A stretch of 63,269 nt of DNA from Candidatus Roizmanbacteria bacterium (GCA_012798265.1 JAAZNM010000003.1:1-63269); one strand, 5' to 3'. Positions 54,952 to 63,269 are shown, counted from the first letter of the stretch. Notes: generated by a model from the letters alone, not told the origin. Program-made: numbers and translations.

Positions 54952-55971
54952 ATGAACATCTTGCTTGATACTCACATGTTAGAAAAACAAGAAACAGGGA
55001 ATGAAAGATATTGGGCAAATCTATCTAAAACATTAAATAAGTACCAAATAAATTATAATATTGAGAATTACCCTCATAATAATAAGAATGGCTTATACCG
55101 CATTTTATTTGGTTTTAACAACGCAATAAAATTGCGTGATATAGATATCATACATGTGCAAAATTTTACTCCGTTTATAAAAACAGTTCCCATTGTTAAT
55201 ACTGTTCACGATTTGTGTTTCAAATATTACCCTAACTTATTCGGAATTAAAACAAAATTAGCCTTTAATTATCTTTTTAAAAGATCGTTAAATCTATCAG
55301 ATATTATTATTTGTGTTTCTGAAAACACTAAAAAAACTTTAATAAAGTATTACAAAATAGACAAAAAAAAAATTTTTGTTGTTTACGAAGCTGCTGATAA
55401 TTGTTTTAAACATAAAAAAAATAAAAATGAAATAAGAGATTTTTTAAATAAAAAATTTAACATTAAAAGTAATTATTTTCTTATAGTCGGAAATGTCGAA
55501 AATAGAAAATTACCTCATCAAATAATAAAAGCTTTTAACAAAATTGAAAAAGAATTTAAAAATACCAATATCGTGTTTGCCGGTCATAACAAATTAAAAT
55601 TAAAAGAAAAAAATAATATCAGATTCTTAGGTTATGTTTCAGATAAGGAGCTTAATTTGCTCTATAATGGCGCAATTTCTTTAATATATTTATCTCTTTG
55701 TGAAGGTTTTGGATTACCTTTGATTGAAGCTATGACAACAAAAATACCAATTATTTGTAGTGATATTCCTGTTTTCAGAGAAATAACAAGAGATTGTGCC
55801 TTATATGTAAAAAACGTAAAAGAACTATCCTCAACTATGAGGATAGTATTAAAAAATAGAAAAATAAGAGAAAAGTATTCTTTTTTAGGATTTAATCGAT
55901 CAAAGTTTTTTTCTTGGGAAAAAACAGCTTTAGAAACATTAAATTTATATAAAAAAGCATTAAAAAAATAG
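54952..55971 (+). CDS. Glycosyltransferase, GT4-like (island)
   Basis: 339 residues. GT-B fold: MNILLDTHMLEKQETGNERYW at the N-terminal acceptor site, PIVNTVHDLCF, LIVGNVENRKLP, and IYLSLCEGFGLPLIEAMTTKIP (E-x7-E). Divergent from the ligase gene with 18 nt between starts. Last gene of the AT-rich island. Sugar specificity unknown. Confidence 0.88.
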   Translation: MNILLDTHMLEKQETGNERYWANLSKTLNKYQINYNIENYPHNNKNGLYRILFGFNNAIKLRDIDIIHVQNFTPFIKTVPIVNTVHDLCFKYYPNLFGIKTKLAFNYLFKRSLNLSDIIICVSENTKKTLIKYYKIDKKKIFVVYEAADNCFKHKKNKNEIRDFLNKKFNIKSNYFLIVGNVENRKLPHQIIKAFNKIEKEFKNTNIVFAGHNKLKLKEKNNIRFLGYVSDKELNLLYNGAISLIYLSLCEGFGLPLIEAMTTKIPIICSDIPVFREITRDCALYVKNVKELSSTMRIVLKNRKIREKYSFLGFNRSKFFSWEKTALETLNLYKKALKK

Positions 55972-55985
55972 CCTACTTGAGATTT

Positions 55986-56852
55986 TTATCTTAACCCTAT
56001 AGCTTGTTCAAAAATCTTGCGTAAAAATGGAGAATGAATTTGCAGATCGGCATTAATGAAGAATTCATCCAGTTTTATATGGTTTTCCTTTTCGTATACC
56101 AAGGCTTGGATTGCCATCTCAAGCTTGTCAAGCTGCCTAAATATTTTTGCCTCCAGCGTCTTTTTTTCTCTCATTTCGTCAAATATTTTTTTGTATTCGT
56201 CGTTTTTGTCAACTATTCGGAAGATTTTCATAAGTCCTGCCTCTTCCCTTTTTTCCTTAATTATCCGCTTGTCATCATTGACATCCCCTCCCCGTGACCA
56301 AACGGTGTCTCCGGTAACCACCTCGCCTAAATCATGGACAAGGGCCATTTTTATGAGCTTTTCCAGGTCTGTACCGAATAAGTCCGCCATTATAACGGCC
56401 ATCAAATTCAGCTGGAACGAGTGTTCGGCGATGCTTTCGGGATTTTTTATTTTTTCCCTTTTCCAGCCTGACCGGATAACCCTTTTTGATCTGGCTATGG
56501 CAAGAAAAAAATCAAGAGCATTATCCGGGGAGATCTTTTTGGTTGGAGCTTTTGTATGACTACAAAGCTCTGTTGATTCATGTTCGGTAACGCGGCCTTG
56601 ACCGGCTGTCTCTAAAAACGAATTGATATCCTGTATAGAAGTCAATCCTTGTCTTTCCAAAAATATTTTGATTATAGTGAGTAAAAGTTGCCGTCTTTTT
56701 GGTATCCGGGTATTTTTTTGCCAACGGGAGAATAGGCTATCCTCAAAAACATACCCATGCTTGGCCAAAACGTCACCAAAATCATGGAGAGTGAAAAACC
56801 CTGATCTCAAGCGGTATCTTTTGAACAAACTCCCAAAAGTTGGATTATCCAT
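55986..56852 (-). CDS. HTH-HD fusion protein, paralogue 1
   Basis: 288 residues. N-terminal ~90 residues look like an XRE-type helix-turn-helix region (FGSLFKRYRLRSGFFTLHDF ... SLFSRWQKNTRIPKRRQ). Residues ~120-280 are an HD domain of the 5'-deoxynucleotidase/HD_3 type: IAEHSFQ, LVHDLGEVVTGD (HD pair), and a helical end. It might sense or hydrolyse a nucleotide and regulate transcription. Second of two tandem paralogues, 3 nt apart. Confidence 0.78.
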   Translation of the reverse strand: MDNPTFGSLFKRYRLRSGFFTLHDFGDVLAKHGYVFEDSLFSRWQKNTRIPKRRQLLLTIIKIFLERQGLTSIQDINSFLETAGQGRVTEHESTELCSHTKAPTKKISPDNALDFFLAIARSKRVIRSGWKREKIKNPESIAEHSFQLNLMAVIMADLFGTDLEKLIKMALVHDLGEVVTGDTVWSRGGDVNDDKRIIKEKREEAGLMKIFRIVDKNDEYKKIFDEMREKKTLEAKIFRQLDKLEMAIQALVYEKENHIKLDEFFINADLQIHSPFLRKIFEQAIGLR

Positions 56853-56855
56853 TGT

Positions 56856-57749
56856 TCATCGTTTATTTTTAATATTTGGCCTGTTGCGGCGAGCCGCCGC
56901 CAATATCTTTCTCAAAAATGGGTCTTGCAGGTGCAGGTCGGTCGTAACAAAAAACTCTTCCAGATCCTTATTTGATTCCTTTTCGTATACCAGAGCCTGG
57001 ATCGCCATCTCAAGCTTGTCAAGCTGCCAAAAAATCTTAGCTTCTTCTGTCTTCCTTTCCAGCATATCTTCATAGATCGACTTAAACTCATTGGATTTGT
57101 TGATAATTCCAAATATTTTTAATATTCCCTCCATCTCAAGCCGTTCTTTCTGATAACGTTTCTCTATATCGATTATTTTCCCTCTTGAGCAAACAATATC
57201 GCCCGTAATCAGTTCGCCCAAATCATGGATTACCGCCATCTTGACGAGTCTCTCCTTATTGACCCCCAACTGGTCTGCCAAAAAAATCGCCATGATGCTT
57301 AATTGGAACGAGTGTTCGGCGACGCTTTCCGGATCGTTTATTTTCATCTCTGTCCAACCTGTCCTAACCAGTCTCTTTGATCGGTTGACCTCAATTAAAA
57401 ATTGAAGGGTTTTGTCGGCCGAAGCAAGTCGTGTAGAAAATTTTGAGTGACCTGCTACTTGAGTGAATTCTTCATCTGTCAAATACCCTTGGTCAGCCGA
57501 TTCTAGGAAAGCATTGATGTCTTTAAGCGAAGAAATGCCGCCTTCTTCGATAAGCATTTGGATTATTGCTAGAATCAGCTTTCTATTTTTAGGAATACGA
57601 ATATTTTTTTGCCAATGGGAGAAAAGGCTTTTGTCAAAGGCAAACCCTTTTTTGGCCAAACTGTCGGCAAACTCCTTTAATGTCGTCAAACTCGATCTTA
57701 ACCTGTATTTTTTGAACAAAGCGCCGAAATCAGGCTTTTGCTTAACCAT
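56856..57749 (-). CDS. HTH-HD fusion protein, paralogue 2
   Basis: 297 residues, same build as the next gene: FGALFKKYRLRSSLTTLKEF and SLFSHWQKNIRIPKNRK in the HTH part; VAEHSFQ and VIHDLGELITGD in the HD part. The metal His-Asp pair and the EHS His are kept in both, so both could be active nucleotidases. Its promoter (57757-57785) carries a perfect inverted repeat over the -35, a plausible operator for its own HTH. Confidence 0.8.
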   Translation of the reverse strand: MVKQKPDFGALFKKYRLRSSLTTLKEFADSLAKKGFAFDKSLFSHWQKNIRIPKNRKLILAIIQMLIEEGGISSLKDINAFLESADQGYLTDEEFTQVAGHSKFSTRLASADKTLQFLIEVNRSKRLVRTGWTEMKINDPESVAEHSFQLSIMAIFLADQLGVNKERLVKMAVIHDLGELITGDIVCSRGKIIDIEKRYQKERLEMEGILKIFGIINKSNEFKSIYEDMLERKTEEAKIFWQLDKLEMAIQALVYEKESNKDLEEFFVTTDLHLQDPFLRKILAAARRNRPNIKNKR

Positions 57750-57756
57750 CAGGTCG

Positions 57757-57799
57757 ATTGTAGCCTTTCGAGACTATTTTGTCAACTTTTCTGACAAAA
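57757..57799 (-). promoter_or_regulatory. Promoter with overlapping inverted-repeat operator, HTH-HD operon
   Basis: Minus strand: -35 TTGACA (57780-57785), 17-nt spacer, -10 TACAAT (57757-57762), 7 nt to the ATG. The inverted repeat TTTTGTCA-ACTTTTC-TGACAAAA (57777-57799), perfect 8-bp arms, covers the -35. Autoregulation by the HTH part is inference. Confidence 0.7.
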
Positions 57800-58011
57800 C
57801 TGCCATTCACTTATCCGATAAAACCGGTTAATAATATCGATAATGGCTAGCAAACACCGGCCGTGCCAATGCGGATATCGTCATATTTTCAAACCGCCTT
57901 GCCTGTATAGTTACCCTATAGGAAAGGAAAAAACATTATTTGATAAGGTTTCGACTTTCTTCAATTTTTTTACAAAGTCGATGTCTAATTATTAGGTCAG
58001 ATTGTTTAAGA
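57800..58011. other. Spacer without recognised gene
   Basis: 212 nt between the HTH-HD operon promoter and the end of an anchored-protein gene. A stem CGACTTT/AAAGTCG around 57951-57979 encloses a T-rich loop and could end transcription from either side. CCGGCCGTGCCAATGCGG near 57856 is locally GC-rich. I see no open frame of note. Confidence 0.4.
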
Positions 58012-58803
58012 TCATTCTATCTTCCCAACGACAAACCACTCAAAGACCGATCCTTTTGTAATAAATTCAACTATTTTATTACGTTCAACAATGGTATTCT
58101 TACCATAAATTAAGTCCCCATCGTCTTTTAGGAGCTTCATCCTCACTTTAATAACAATATGCTTTAGATTCTCGCTTCTACTATTGTAGTAGTTAATATT
58201 TCCCGCATAGTGTTCTATATCCATCAAGGTTTTGTCTAATATCTCAATCGTCTCATCTTCTCCGTCAAAATAATAGTCTCCGATCCTGATGTTTTCATAA
58301 AGATTGAAATTATTTACCGAGTTACCCTCATACCTAAAAAAGTAAACGATTTTATCCTCGTATTTGTCATCAAAAGGTTCTCCTTTTACGTCAAATATTT
58401 CTCCATAAGTTAGTATTTTTGGGAAGTTAAGACTTAAGGTCGACCCGACCTTAACTTCTGTCTTGTTGAAACTATAACTGAACTGTTTCAGGTTGTCGTT
58501 TTTCAGTTTAAGGATCAATGCGAAATCATAGGTATTGCTTTTGTTTATCGGCTCGCTAGGATAATATCTGGCCGACAAAACCTCAACTACGGTGTTTCCC
58601 ATAAAATCCTTTATCTTGTCTCCTTTTTTTATCAGTTTGACGTATGAGAGATCGGGCTTCTGTCTTTCTTTGTTGACCATTACCAGGGCTTTTGCATAAA
58701 AATATTTTGGCTTGGCGGTTATTTTAAAAATCGAGACCAAGACTACGAAGGAAAAAACTATGATAAAACCGGCCAGGATATATCTTCGAAGATGGCTTTT
58801 CAT
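58012..58803 (-). CDS. Single-TM anchored protein (DUF4330-like), paralogue B
   Basis: 263 residues from ATG 58803: basic start (KSHLRRY), membrane helix (ILAGFIIVFSFVVLVSIF), outer domain with ARYYPSEPINKSNTYDFALI and KTEVKVGSTLSLNFPK, end VVGKIE. Paralogue of 44840-45679. The frame extends further upstream but through a divergent gene's start, so it was cut here. Role unknown; in both places it stands next to surface-polysaccharide or envelope genes. Confidence 0.6.
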   Translation of the reverse strand: MKSHLRRYILAGFIIVFSFVVLVSIFKITAKPKYFYAKALVMVNKERQKPDLSYVKLIKKGDKIKDFMGNTVVEVLSARYYPSEPINKSNTYDFALILKLKNDNLKQFSYSFNKTEVKVGSTLSLNFPKILTYGEIFDVKGEPFDDKYEDKIVYFFRYEGNSVNNFNLYENIRIGDYYFDGEDETIEILDKTLMDIEHYAGNINYYNSRSENLKHIVIKVRMKLLKDDGDLIYGKNTIVERNKIVEFITKGSVFEWFVVGKIE

Positions 58804-58858
58804 TATATTGTTAAAGTATATTATATAATCTAGACAACTTAGCGTGTAGTTATCACAT

Positions 58859-60148
58859 ATGTCCATAAAAAAAATCTCTGTCTTCGGTTTAGGTAAGTTA
58901 GGTTTGCCCATGGCCCTAATGCTCTCAGACAACAAATACGAGGTGACCGGAGTCGACATTAACCCGGATCTGATTACCCGATTGGAAAAAAAAGTTTTTT
59001 TATCCAACGAGCCCGGTGTAAACGGTCTTTTGGCAAAAACCTGGATCAAATTTACCGATGATTATTCCGAGGCTATAAGCAACTCCGATGTCAGTTTTAT
59101 AGTCGTACCGACGCCAAGCCTAAAAAATGGCGCCTTTTCCCTTGATTATGTCCTCTCGACAGTCAACAAGATTGCCGGCGAACTTAAAGACAAAAAAGAT
59201 TGGCATCTGATCGTCATCACCAGTACGATCATGCCGAAAAGTATGATTGCGATAAAATCCCTTTTGGAAAAAAAGACGGGTAAAACCATCGGTAAGGATA
59301 TCGGCCTTTGCTACAGTCCGGAGTTTATTGCCCTGGGCAGCGTGATCGACAATCTGTCCAGGCCCGATTTTATCCTTATCGGCCAGTCTGATGAAAAGTC
59401 AGGAAGGGTTCTTGAAAAAATCAAGCTCGATCTGGTAAAAAATTTGCCACTCGTGAAAAAAACCAACCATATCAATGCCGAAATAGCCAAACTGGCCCTC
59501 AACTCCTATATCACCACCAAAATCAGTTTTGCCAACCTGATCGCCAGAGTCTGCGAGATTATCCCTCAAGCCGACAGCGATACGATCACCTCGACTATCG
59601 GTCTTGACAAAAGGATCAATCCCAGATACCTTAAAGGGGGTTTGGGCTACGGCGGACCCTGTTTCCCCCGCGATAACCTGGCTTTTGCCAATCTCATCAA
59701 GCCTTTAAAAATCAAAACGTCGCTTCCCATAACCATTGACGGTTTTAACAGGCAGCAGATTTTTTTTATCGAAAAAATCGTAAAAAAACATATAACCAAA
59801 AAAAAATCCCTCGGAATATTGGGATTGAGTTATAAACCGGATACCGATGTCGTCGACGAATCACAAGGGATAATGCTGGCCAACCTGTTGGCAAAAAAAA
59901 GCTATCGGGTGGCTGTTTTTGATCCGGCCGCCATGAAAAACGCTATCCCACTCCTTGACCGAAAAGTCGCCTTCGGCAGATCGGCCCAGCAGATCGCAGA
60001 CGACTCCGATGTGGTGATCATCACCACTCCCTGGGCACAGTTTTCCAAACTTAAGTTTGGAAAAGGCAAAACCGTAATCGACTGCTGGCGGGTAATTAAA
60101 AACCGCCAAAACATAAAGTATATTGCTTTGGGAAAACACGTCGACTAG
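58859..60148 (+). CDS. UDP-sugar 6-dehydrogenase family (UDP-Glc/UDP-ManNAc type)
   Basis: 429 residues. NAD site FGLGKLGLPMALML, middle helix LALNSYITTKISFANLI, catalytic Cys268 in GGLGYGGPCFPRDNLAF, C-terminal domain LGLSYKPDTDVVDESQG. Oxidises a UDP-hexose to the uronic acid for polysaccharide synthesis. GC content is of the normal window type, unlike the island 3 kb upstream. Ten nt before the next gene. Confidence 0.92.
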   Translation: MSIKKISVFGLGKLGLPMALMLSDNKYEVTGVDINPDLITRLEKKVFLSNEPGVNGLLAKTWIKFTDDYSEAISNSDVSFIVVPTPSLKNGAFSLDYVLSTVNKIAGELKDKKDWHLIVITSTIMPKSMIAIKSLLEKKTGKTIGKDIGLCYSPEFIALGSVIDNLSRPDFILIGQSDEKSGRVLEKIKLDLVKNLPLVKKTNHINAEIAKLALNSYITTKISFANLIARVCEIIPQADSDTITSTIGLDKRINPRYLKGGLGYGGPCFPRDNLAFANLIKPLKIKTSLPITIDGFNRQQIFFIEKIVKKHITKKKSLGILGLSYKPDTDVVDESQGIMLANLLAKKSYRVAVFDPAAMKNAIPLLDRKVAFGRSAQQIADDSDVVIITTPWAQFSKLKFGKGKTVIDCWRVIKNRQNIKYIALGKHVD

Positions 60149-60158
60149 TTAAAAACAT

Positions 60159-61025
60159 ATGCTGACTATTTTCAGTAATCCCAAACCTTTTACTGGCCTA
60201 TTCAAAATCATTCAGGAAAACGCCATAAGGAGTTGGTTGCTTATCCGGCCAAAACCGGAAATAATCCTTTTGGGAAGCGAAAAAGGAGTTGGCGACATCT
60301 GCCGACGGCTAAAACTTGTCCATATCCGAGACGCAAAAACCAACCGTTATCATACACCCATCGTAAGTGACATCTTCAAAAAAGCCCAAACCAAAGCTTC
60401 TTACAGAATAATGATGTATGTCAACTCTGACGTCATTGTCGTAAACGATATCATAAAACCAATCAAATCAATCAGCTTTTCCTTTGATTCGTTTCTGGCC
60501 TCCGGGCGGCGTTTTGAGCTGCTGATAGACAAACCCATCGATTTTAAAGATAAAGATTGGCGGGAAAAGACGATAAAAACGGTCAGGTCAAAGGGATATC
60601 TTAAGGGACCGGGGTGGATGGATTATTTTGTCTTTACCAAGGGCCTTTTCGGATCTATCCCACCCTTTGCCCTGGGCCGGACTTTTTGGGATAAATATCT
60701 TATTTGGAAAGCAACCGCTTTAAAAAAACCCGTCATCGATATGACCGGCTCATTTTTTGCCGTTCATCAAACCCATCTTAAAAACAAAGACATCAAGCAT
60801 GTCTGGGAAGGAATTGAGGCCAATAATAATGTCCTTCTGGCCGGCGGCTGGTCACACGGATTAAGTTTAAAGCAAGCTCGCTACCGGCTGGATAAAAAAC
60901 GACTGATAAAAAAAAATCCGGACCCGGTCGAACTGATAGGCAACAAGGTAAAAGCGATATTCGATAAAACACCCTTTGTCTGGCCGCTGTTTTTCAGGTT
61001 GCGCCGGCTGAAAAACGGTCTTTAA
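60159..61025 (+). CDS. Glycosyltransferase-like protein (GT-A), uncertain
   Basis: 288 residues, soluble. PKPEIILLGSEKGVGDIC and RIMMYVNSDVIVVNDII resemble the nucleotide-binding strands and a DxD-like 'NSD' of GT-A transferases; GPGWMDYFVFTKGLF and a late ANNNVLLAGGWSHG segment follow. No standard family assigned with confidence. Cotranscribed with the UDP-sugar dehydrogenase; last 32 bp overlap the convergent ligase gene. Confidence 0.6.
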   Translation: MLTIFSNPKPFTGLFKIIQENAIRSWLLIRPKPEIILLGSEKGVGDICRRLKLVHIRDAKTNRYHTPIVSDIFKKAQTKASYRIMMYVNSDVIVVNDIIKPIKSISFSFDSFLASGRRFELLIDKPIDFKDKDWREKTIKTVRSKGYLKGPGWMDYFVFTKGLFGSIPPFALGRTFWDKYLIWKATALKKPVIDMTGSFFAVHQTHLKNKDIKHVWEGIEANNNVLLAGGWSHGLSLKQARYRLDKKRLIKKNPDPVELIGNKVKAIFDKTPFVWPLFFRLRRLKNGL

Positions 61026-62292
61026 CCGACTCCCCTTCGATCAAACCCCTTAAAAACCAAAACCATCCGGTTAAAAACAGGGTATTGAAGGGATTGGCCA
61101 GTCCGTAAAAAAACAGCACCCAAGAAGCAGCTGCATAAACCAATAGTCTGCTTTTGTTTTTTTTGAATAAAATATAATCGCGTCTTATGAATCCTGTCAC
61201 CAAAAATAACAATCCCAGCAATCCGATGACACCGGTCTCGGCGGCGGTTTGGCCAATCAAGCTATGGGCATCTTCCAACGTGTCTTGATAATGGGATTTC
61301 TGTACCGGGTCTTCTATCGTATTACTTACGTCAATATAATAACGGTAATTGCCAAGGCCGACGCCGACCAAGGGTGATTTTTTCAGCAGTTCAAAAGAGG
61401 CAACCAGCGTCTCGATCCGATAGACGGCCGTATCGACCGTAGCTTGGTCGGAGACCATCGCCAAACGCTTGATAAGGCCAAAGTCAGCCCGGAGATATAT
61501 CGTCAGCAACAATATTACGGTTATTAATCCCGATATGAAAAAGTTTTTTTTTGAAAAAATATTTTTTTTTTCAAAAATCTTAAAAAAGACAAACGAGATC
61601 AAAAAAGCGAAAAAAAGTTGGAAGAATCTGGTGCGGAATTTGGAAGCAAAGGTCGTCAGGACAATCAAATCAATAAAAATAAAGTTAACAAAAGCGTGTC
61701 GGTATTTTTTGTTTTTTAAGCCTTCCATAAATGACCAGACAAAAACCGGCACAAACAGTTCGGTGTTTAAAAAAAGATTATGCCTTGTTTCGGAAAGGTT
61801 GGGAAGATAAAGGTCAAGCATCTCCTTTTGCAGAAATCCTTTCATATAGGGTATTAATCTCAAGGAAAATGACATGTAAAACAGATCCACAAGGACGACA
61901 AAAACACCCACAAGATAAATAAATCTGTCGATAAGGGAAAAGTTCTTCCGATCACCGGCCGCAAAATACGAAATAAAAAAGACTGTCAGGCCAAAAACAA
62001 CATTTTGATACTGTTTCCAGAAATAGACGATATTTTTCGCTCCCAAGACCGACAGCGACTGCGTCAAAAAAAAGACGAACAATATCAAAAAGATGTTATT
62101 TAAACCATTAAGTTTTACGCGTTTTTTTATTAGGAAAAATGCGGATAAGACCAGTAACAGAATCTTGGCGAAGCTATGGCTACCCAAGACGGTCGACTTC
62201 AAAGGCGGCAGCATATAAAAAGGCGGCAGTTTTATCAGGATCAAACTTAAAAAAAATAACCCCATGGCGATGCGTTTTTCTTTATTTTTCAT
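60994..62292 (-). CDS. O-antigen ligase/polymerase-like membrane protein (native copy)
   Basis: 432 residues, about 11-12 membrane segments, Wzy_C loop with VGVGLGNYRYYIDV and a conserved His in DAHSLIGQTAAETG. Paralogue of the island protein at 53683-54933 but with the normal composition of the window. Its start overlaps the end of the upstream GT4 gene by 11 bp, so the two are coupled. Confidence 0.87.
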   Translation of the reverse strand: MKNKEKRIAMGLFFLSLILIKLPPFYMLPPLKSTVLGSHSFAKILLLVLSAFFLIKKRVKLNGLNNIFLILFVFFLTQSLSVLGAKNIVYFWKQYQNVVFGLTVFFISYFAAGDRKNFSLIDRFIYLVGVFVVLVDLFYMSFSLRLIPYMKGFLQKEMLDLYLPNLSETRHNLFLNTELFVPVFVWSFMEGLKNKKYRHAFVNFIFIDLIVLTTFASKFRTRFFQLFFAFLISFVFFKIFEKKNIFSKKNFFISGLITVILLLTIYLRADFGLIKRLAMVSDQATVDTAVYRIETLVASFELLKKSPLVGVGLGNYRYYIDVSNTIEDPVQKSHYQDTLEDAHSLIGQTAAETGVIGLLGLLFLVTGFIRRDYILFKKNKSRLLVYAAASWVLFFYGLANPFNTLFLTGWFWFLRGLIEGESVKDRFSAGAT

Positions 62293-63269
62293 TGATGGCG
62301 TTTTTCATCGTCGAGATTAACAGCTTATAATGATCGGTTATACCATATTTTTTGGACTCTTTTATTATGTAAGGAACCATTTTTTTAAGATGTTTCCCGT
62401 TTGCCTTGGTGATAACCGACCTTAGGCTCTCTTTGCTACCGGCTTCATAAAAAAGACCCGTTTTGCCCTCTGTAACCAGATTTTTAAAACCGGCAAAAAA
62501 CGGGACAATGACGGGTCTATGGTGAGCATAGGCTTCGATCAATACGTTCGGGAGAACGTCAAAACCCAATGAAGGGATAATGACCGCTTTTGCTTTTTTC
62601 ATAAGAACAAAGACTTTTTCCCTCGGCATGTTTTCATAATAAGTGATGTTTTTTTGTCTTTTGACAAAGCGTTTGACAAAACCCTTATAGGGCCCGTCGC
62701 CTACCATAACCAGTTTGGCGTCACCGATCTTTTCGAAGGCTTCCAAAAGGAACAGGATACCTTTTTCCTCTGACAGGCGGCCGACAAAAAGGAAGAAGTC
62801 TCCCTGACGGACAACACTCTTATTACTTTTTCCAAAAAAAGGGGTCGAGATATCGGTCAGCTTCGACGACTTTAATAACCGATGCTCCGTATGATAATCT
62901 TTGACAAACTTCGACAAAAACACGTAGTGCTTTACTATTTCGAAAGTACCGATAACCTTATGGAAAAAAATCGCCAGGCTAAAAACCATAGAGGCGACTC
63001 TTGAGTTTTGGTAACAGGCGTGGATGACCGAAGGGTAAGGGAAACGTCTGTTGACGCAGTCCTGACAGACGTGGTTATCCCTAAACAGGGTCATTTTGGG
63101 ACAGAAAAGGCGATAGTTCGAAACCTGCTGGACAACCGGTATTCCATATCTTTTAAACAGGTGGTATACCGAAGGGTTTATCAGGGGATAGATGTTTTGG
63201 CTGTAGACTAGGTCGGGTTTGAACTCCTTGATGACTTTGTCCAGCTCTTTTTCTACCGGAAAGTTCCAA
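62282..63269 (-). CDS. Glycosyltransferase, GT4, 5' end outside window
   Basis: The frame runs open to the right edge of the window, so the N terminus is missing; 328 codons are visible. Segment DLVYSQNIYPLINPSVYHLF, then a Cys-rich loop (RLFCPKM, VCQDC, HACYQN) typical of some GT4 enzymes, FFLFVGRLSEEKG, MVGDGPYKGF and IPSLGFDVLPNVLIEAYAHH. A shorter reading from ATG 63094 would lose conserved sequence and is not the true start. Coupled to the ligase gene by an 11-bp overlap. Confidence 0.85.
   Translation of the reverse strand, partial: WNFPVEKELDKVIKEFKPDLVYSQNIYPLINPSVYHLFKRYGIPVVQQVSNYRLFCPKMTLFRDNHVCQDCVNRRFPYPSVIHACYQNSRVASMVFSLAIFFHKVIGTFEIVKHYVFLSKFVKDYHTEHRLLKSSKLTDISTPFFGKSNKSVVRQGDFFLFVGRLSEEKGILFLLEAFEKIGDAKLVMVGDGPYKGFVKRFVKRQKNITYYENMPREKVFVLMKKAKAVIIPSLGFDVLPNVLIEAYAHHRPVIVPFFAGFKNLVTEGKTGLFYEAGSKESLRSVITKANGKHLKKMVPYIIKESKKYGITDHYKLLISTMKNAINEK

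Larger units (their letters stand above)
49880..55980. mobile_element. AT-rich genomic island (polysaccharide genes)
   Basis: From about 49880 to 55980 both coding and spacer sequence are far richer in A and T than before and after (Lys/Asn/Ile codons AAA, AAT, ATA dominate). The left edge is inside the gene at 48746-50851; the right edge is at the end of the GT4 gene at 55971. No transposase, integrase or repeats are seen at the edges, so transfer by homologous or illegitimate recombination is the likely way. Limits are by eye. Confidence 0.7.

Noticed and set aside
49880-55980. Prophage or integrative element
   Set aside because: No integrase, portal, capsid, transposase or att-like repeats; gene content is only polysaccharide-related.
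58804-59049. Upstream extension of the anchored protein at 58012
   Set aside because: It would overlap the start of the UDP-sugar dehydrogenase on the other strand and places the membrane helix at residue ~90.

Overview
The window looks like a chromosomal piece of a Candidate Phyla Radiation (Patescibacteria) bacterium, most likely of Microgenomates type. The reasons are very compact genes with many 4-bp ATGA overlaps, type IV secretion pilin-like proteins of the kind common in that group, lineage-typical hypothetical proteins, little biosynthesis beyond nucleotides, tRNA modification and cell envelope, and almost no Shine-Dalgarno sites. TGA is used as stop, so the code is standard. The taxonomic placement is inference; no rRNA is present.

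Layout. 1-2.9 kb: edge of a membrane protein gene and a three-gene ABC-2 exporter. 2.9-16.3 kb: housekeeping (fmt, tgt, queA, folA, thyA, a dCTP-deaminase-like gene, tatD, rpiB), an MFS carrier, and two paralogues of a family that may be related to cadmium carbonic anhydrase. 16.3-25 kb: DNA-uptake and secretion theme (dprA, two T4SS pilin-like genes, comM, a TrbL/VirB6-like protein), a tRNA-Met, a cohesin-like surface protein. 25-34.5 kb: Nudix/IDI-like protein, rpe, secreted glycosidase-like protein with a dockerin-like tail, PIG-L deacetylase, dCMP deaminase, SpoU methyltransferase behind tRNA-Pro, an IMPDH-like protein, a PIG-V-like mannosyltransferase and PBP2.

34.5-44.1 kb is the most unusual part: what appears to be an undescribed hybrid RiPP (ribosomal peptide) locus. 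It holds a fused E1-like/YcaO cyclodehydratase, two SPASM radical SAM proteins, a B12-type radical SAM protein, an HPr-kinase-like P-loop protein, a PqqD-type leader-binding protein, a protein fusing an S26-like peptidase domain to a nucleotidyltransferase, and an unlisted 46-residue precursor gene at 38600-38740 (minus). The precursor has a YxxPxI leader motif and a Cys-rich C terminus (TCKDACGCGNCWP).

44-63 kb: envelope and exopolysaccharide genes (sugar transferase, UDP-sugar dehydrogenase, glycosyltransferases, O-antigen ligases), a SecA-like motor protein, and two tandem HTH-HD proteins. Inside lies a strongly AT-rich island (about 49.9-55.98 kb) that starts in the middle of a gene and creates a chimeric lipoprotein-GH10-like protein.

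Other patterns of note: at least fourteen genes have a TATAAT/TACAAT box only 5-11 nt before the start codon (leaderless mRNAs); both tRNAs are followed by a start codon after 1-3 nt; AT-rich dispersed repeats occur between genes and also inside fmt, tgt, queA and a glycosyltransferase; a perfect 40-bp palindrome sits inside a PaaX-like gene.
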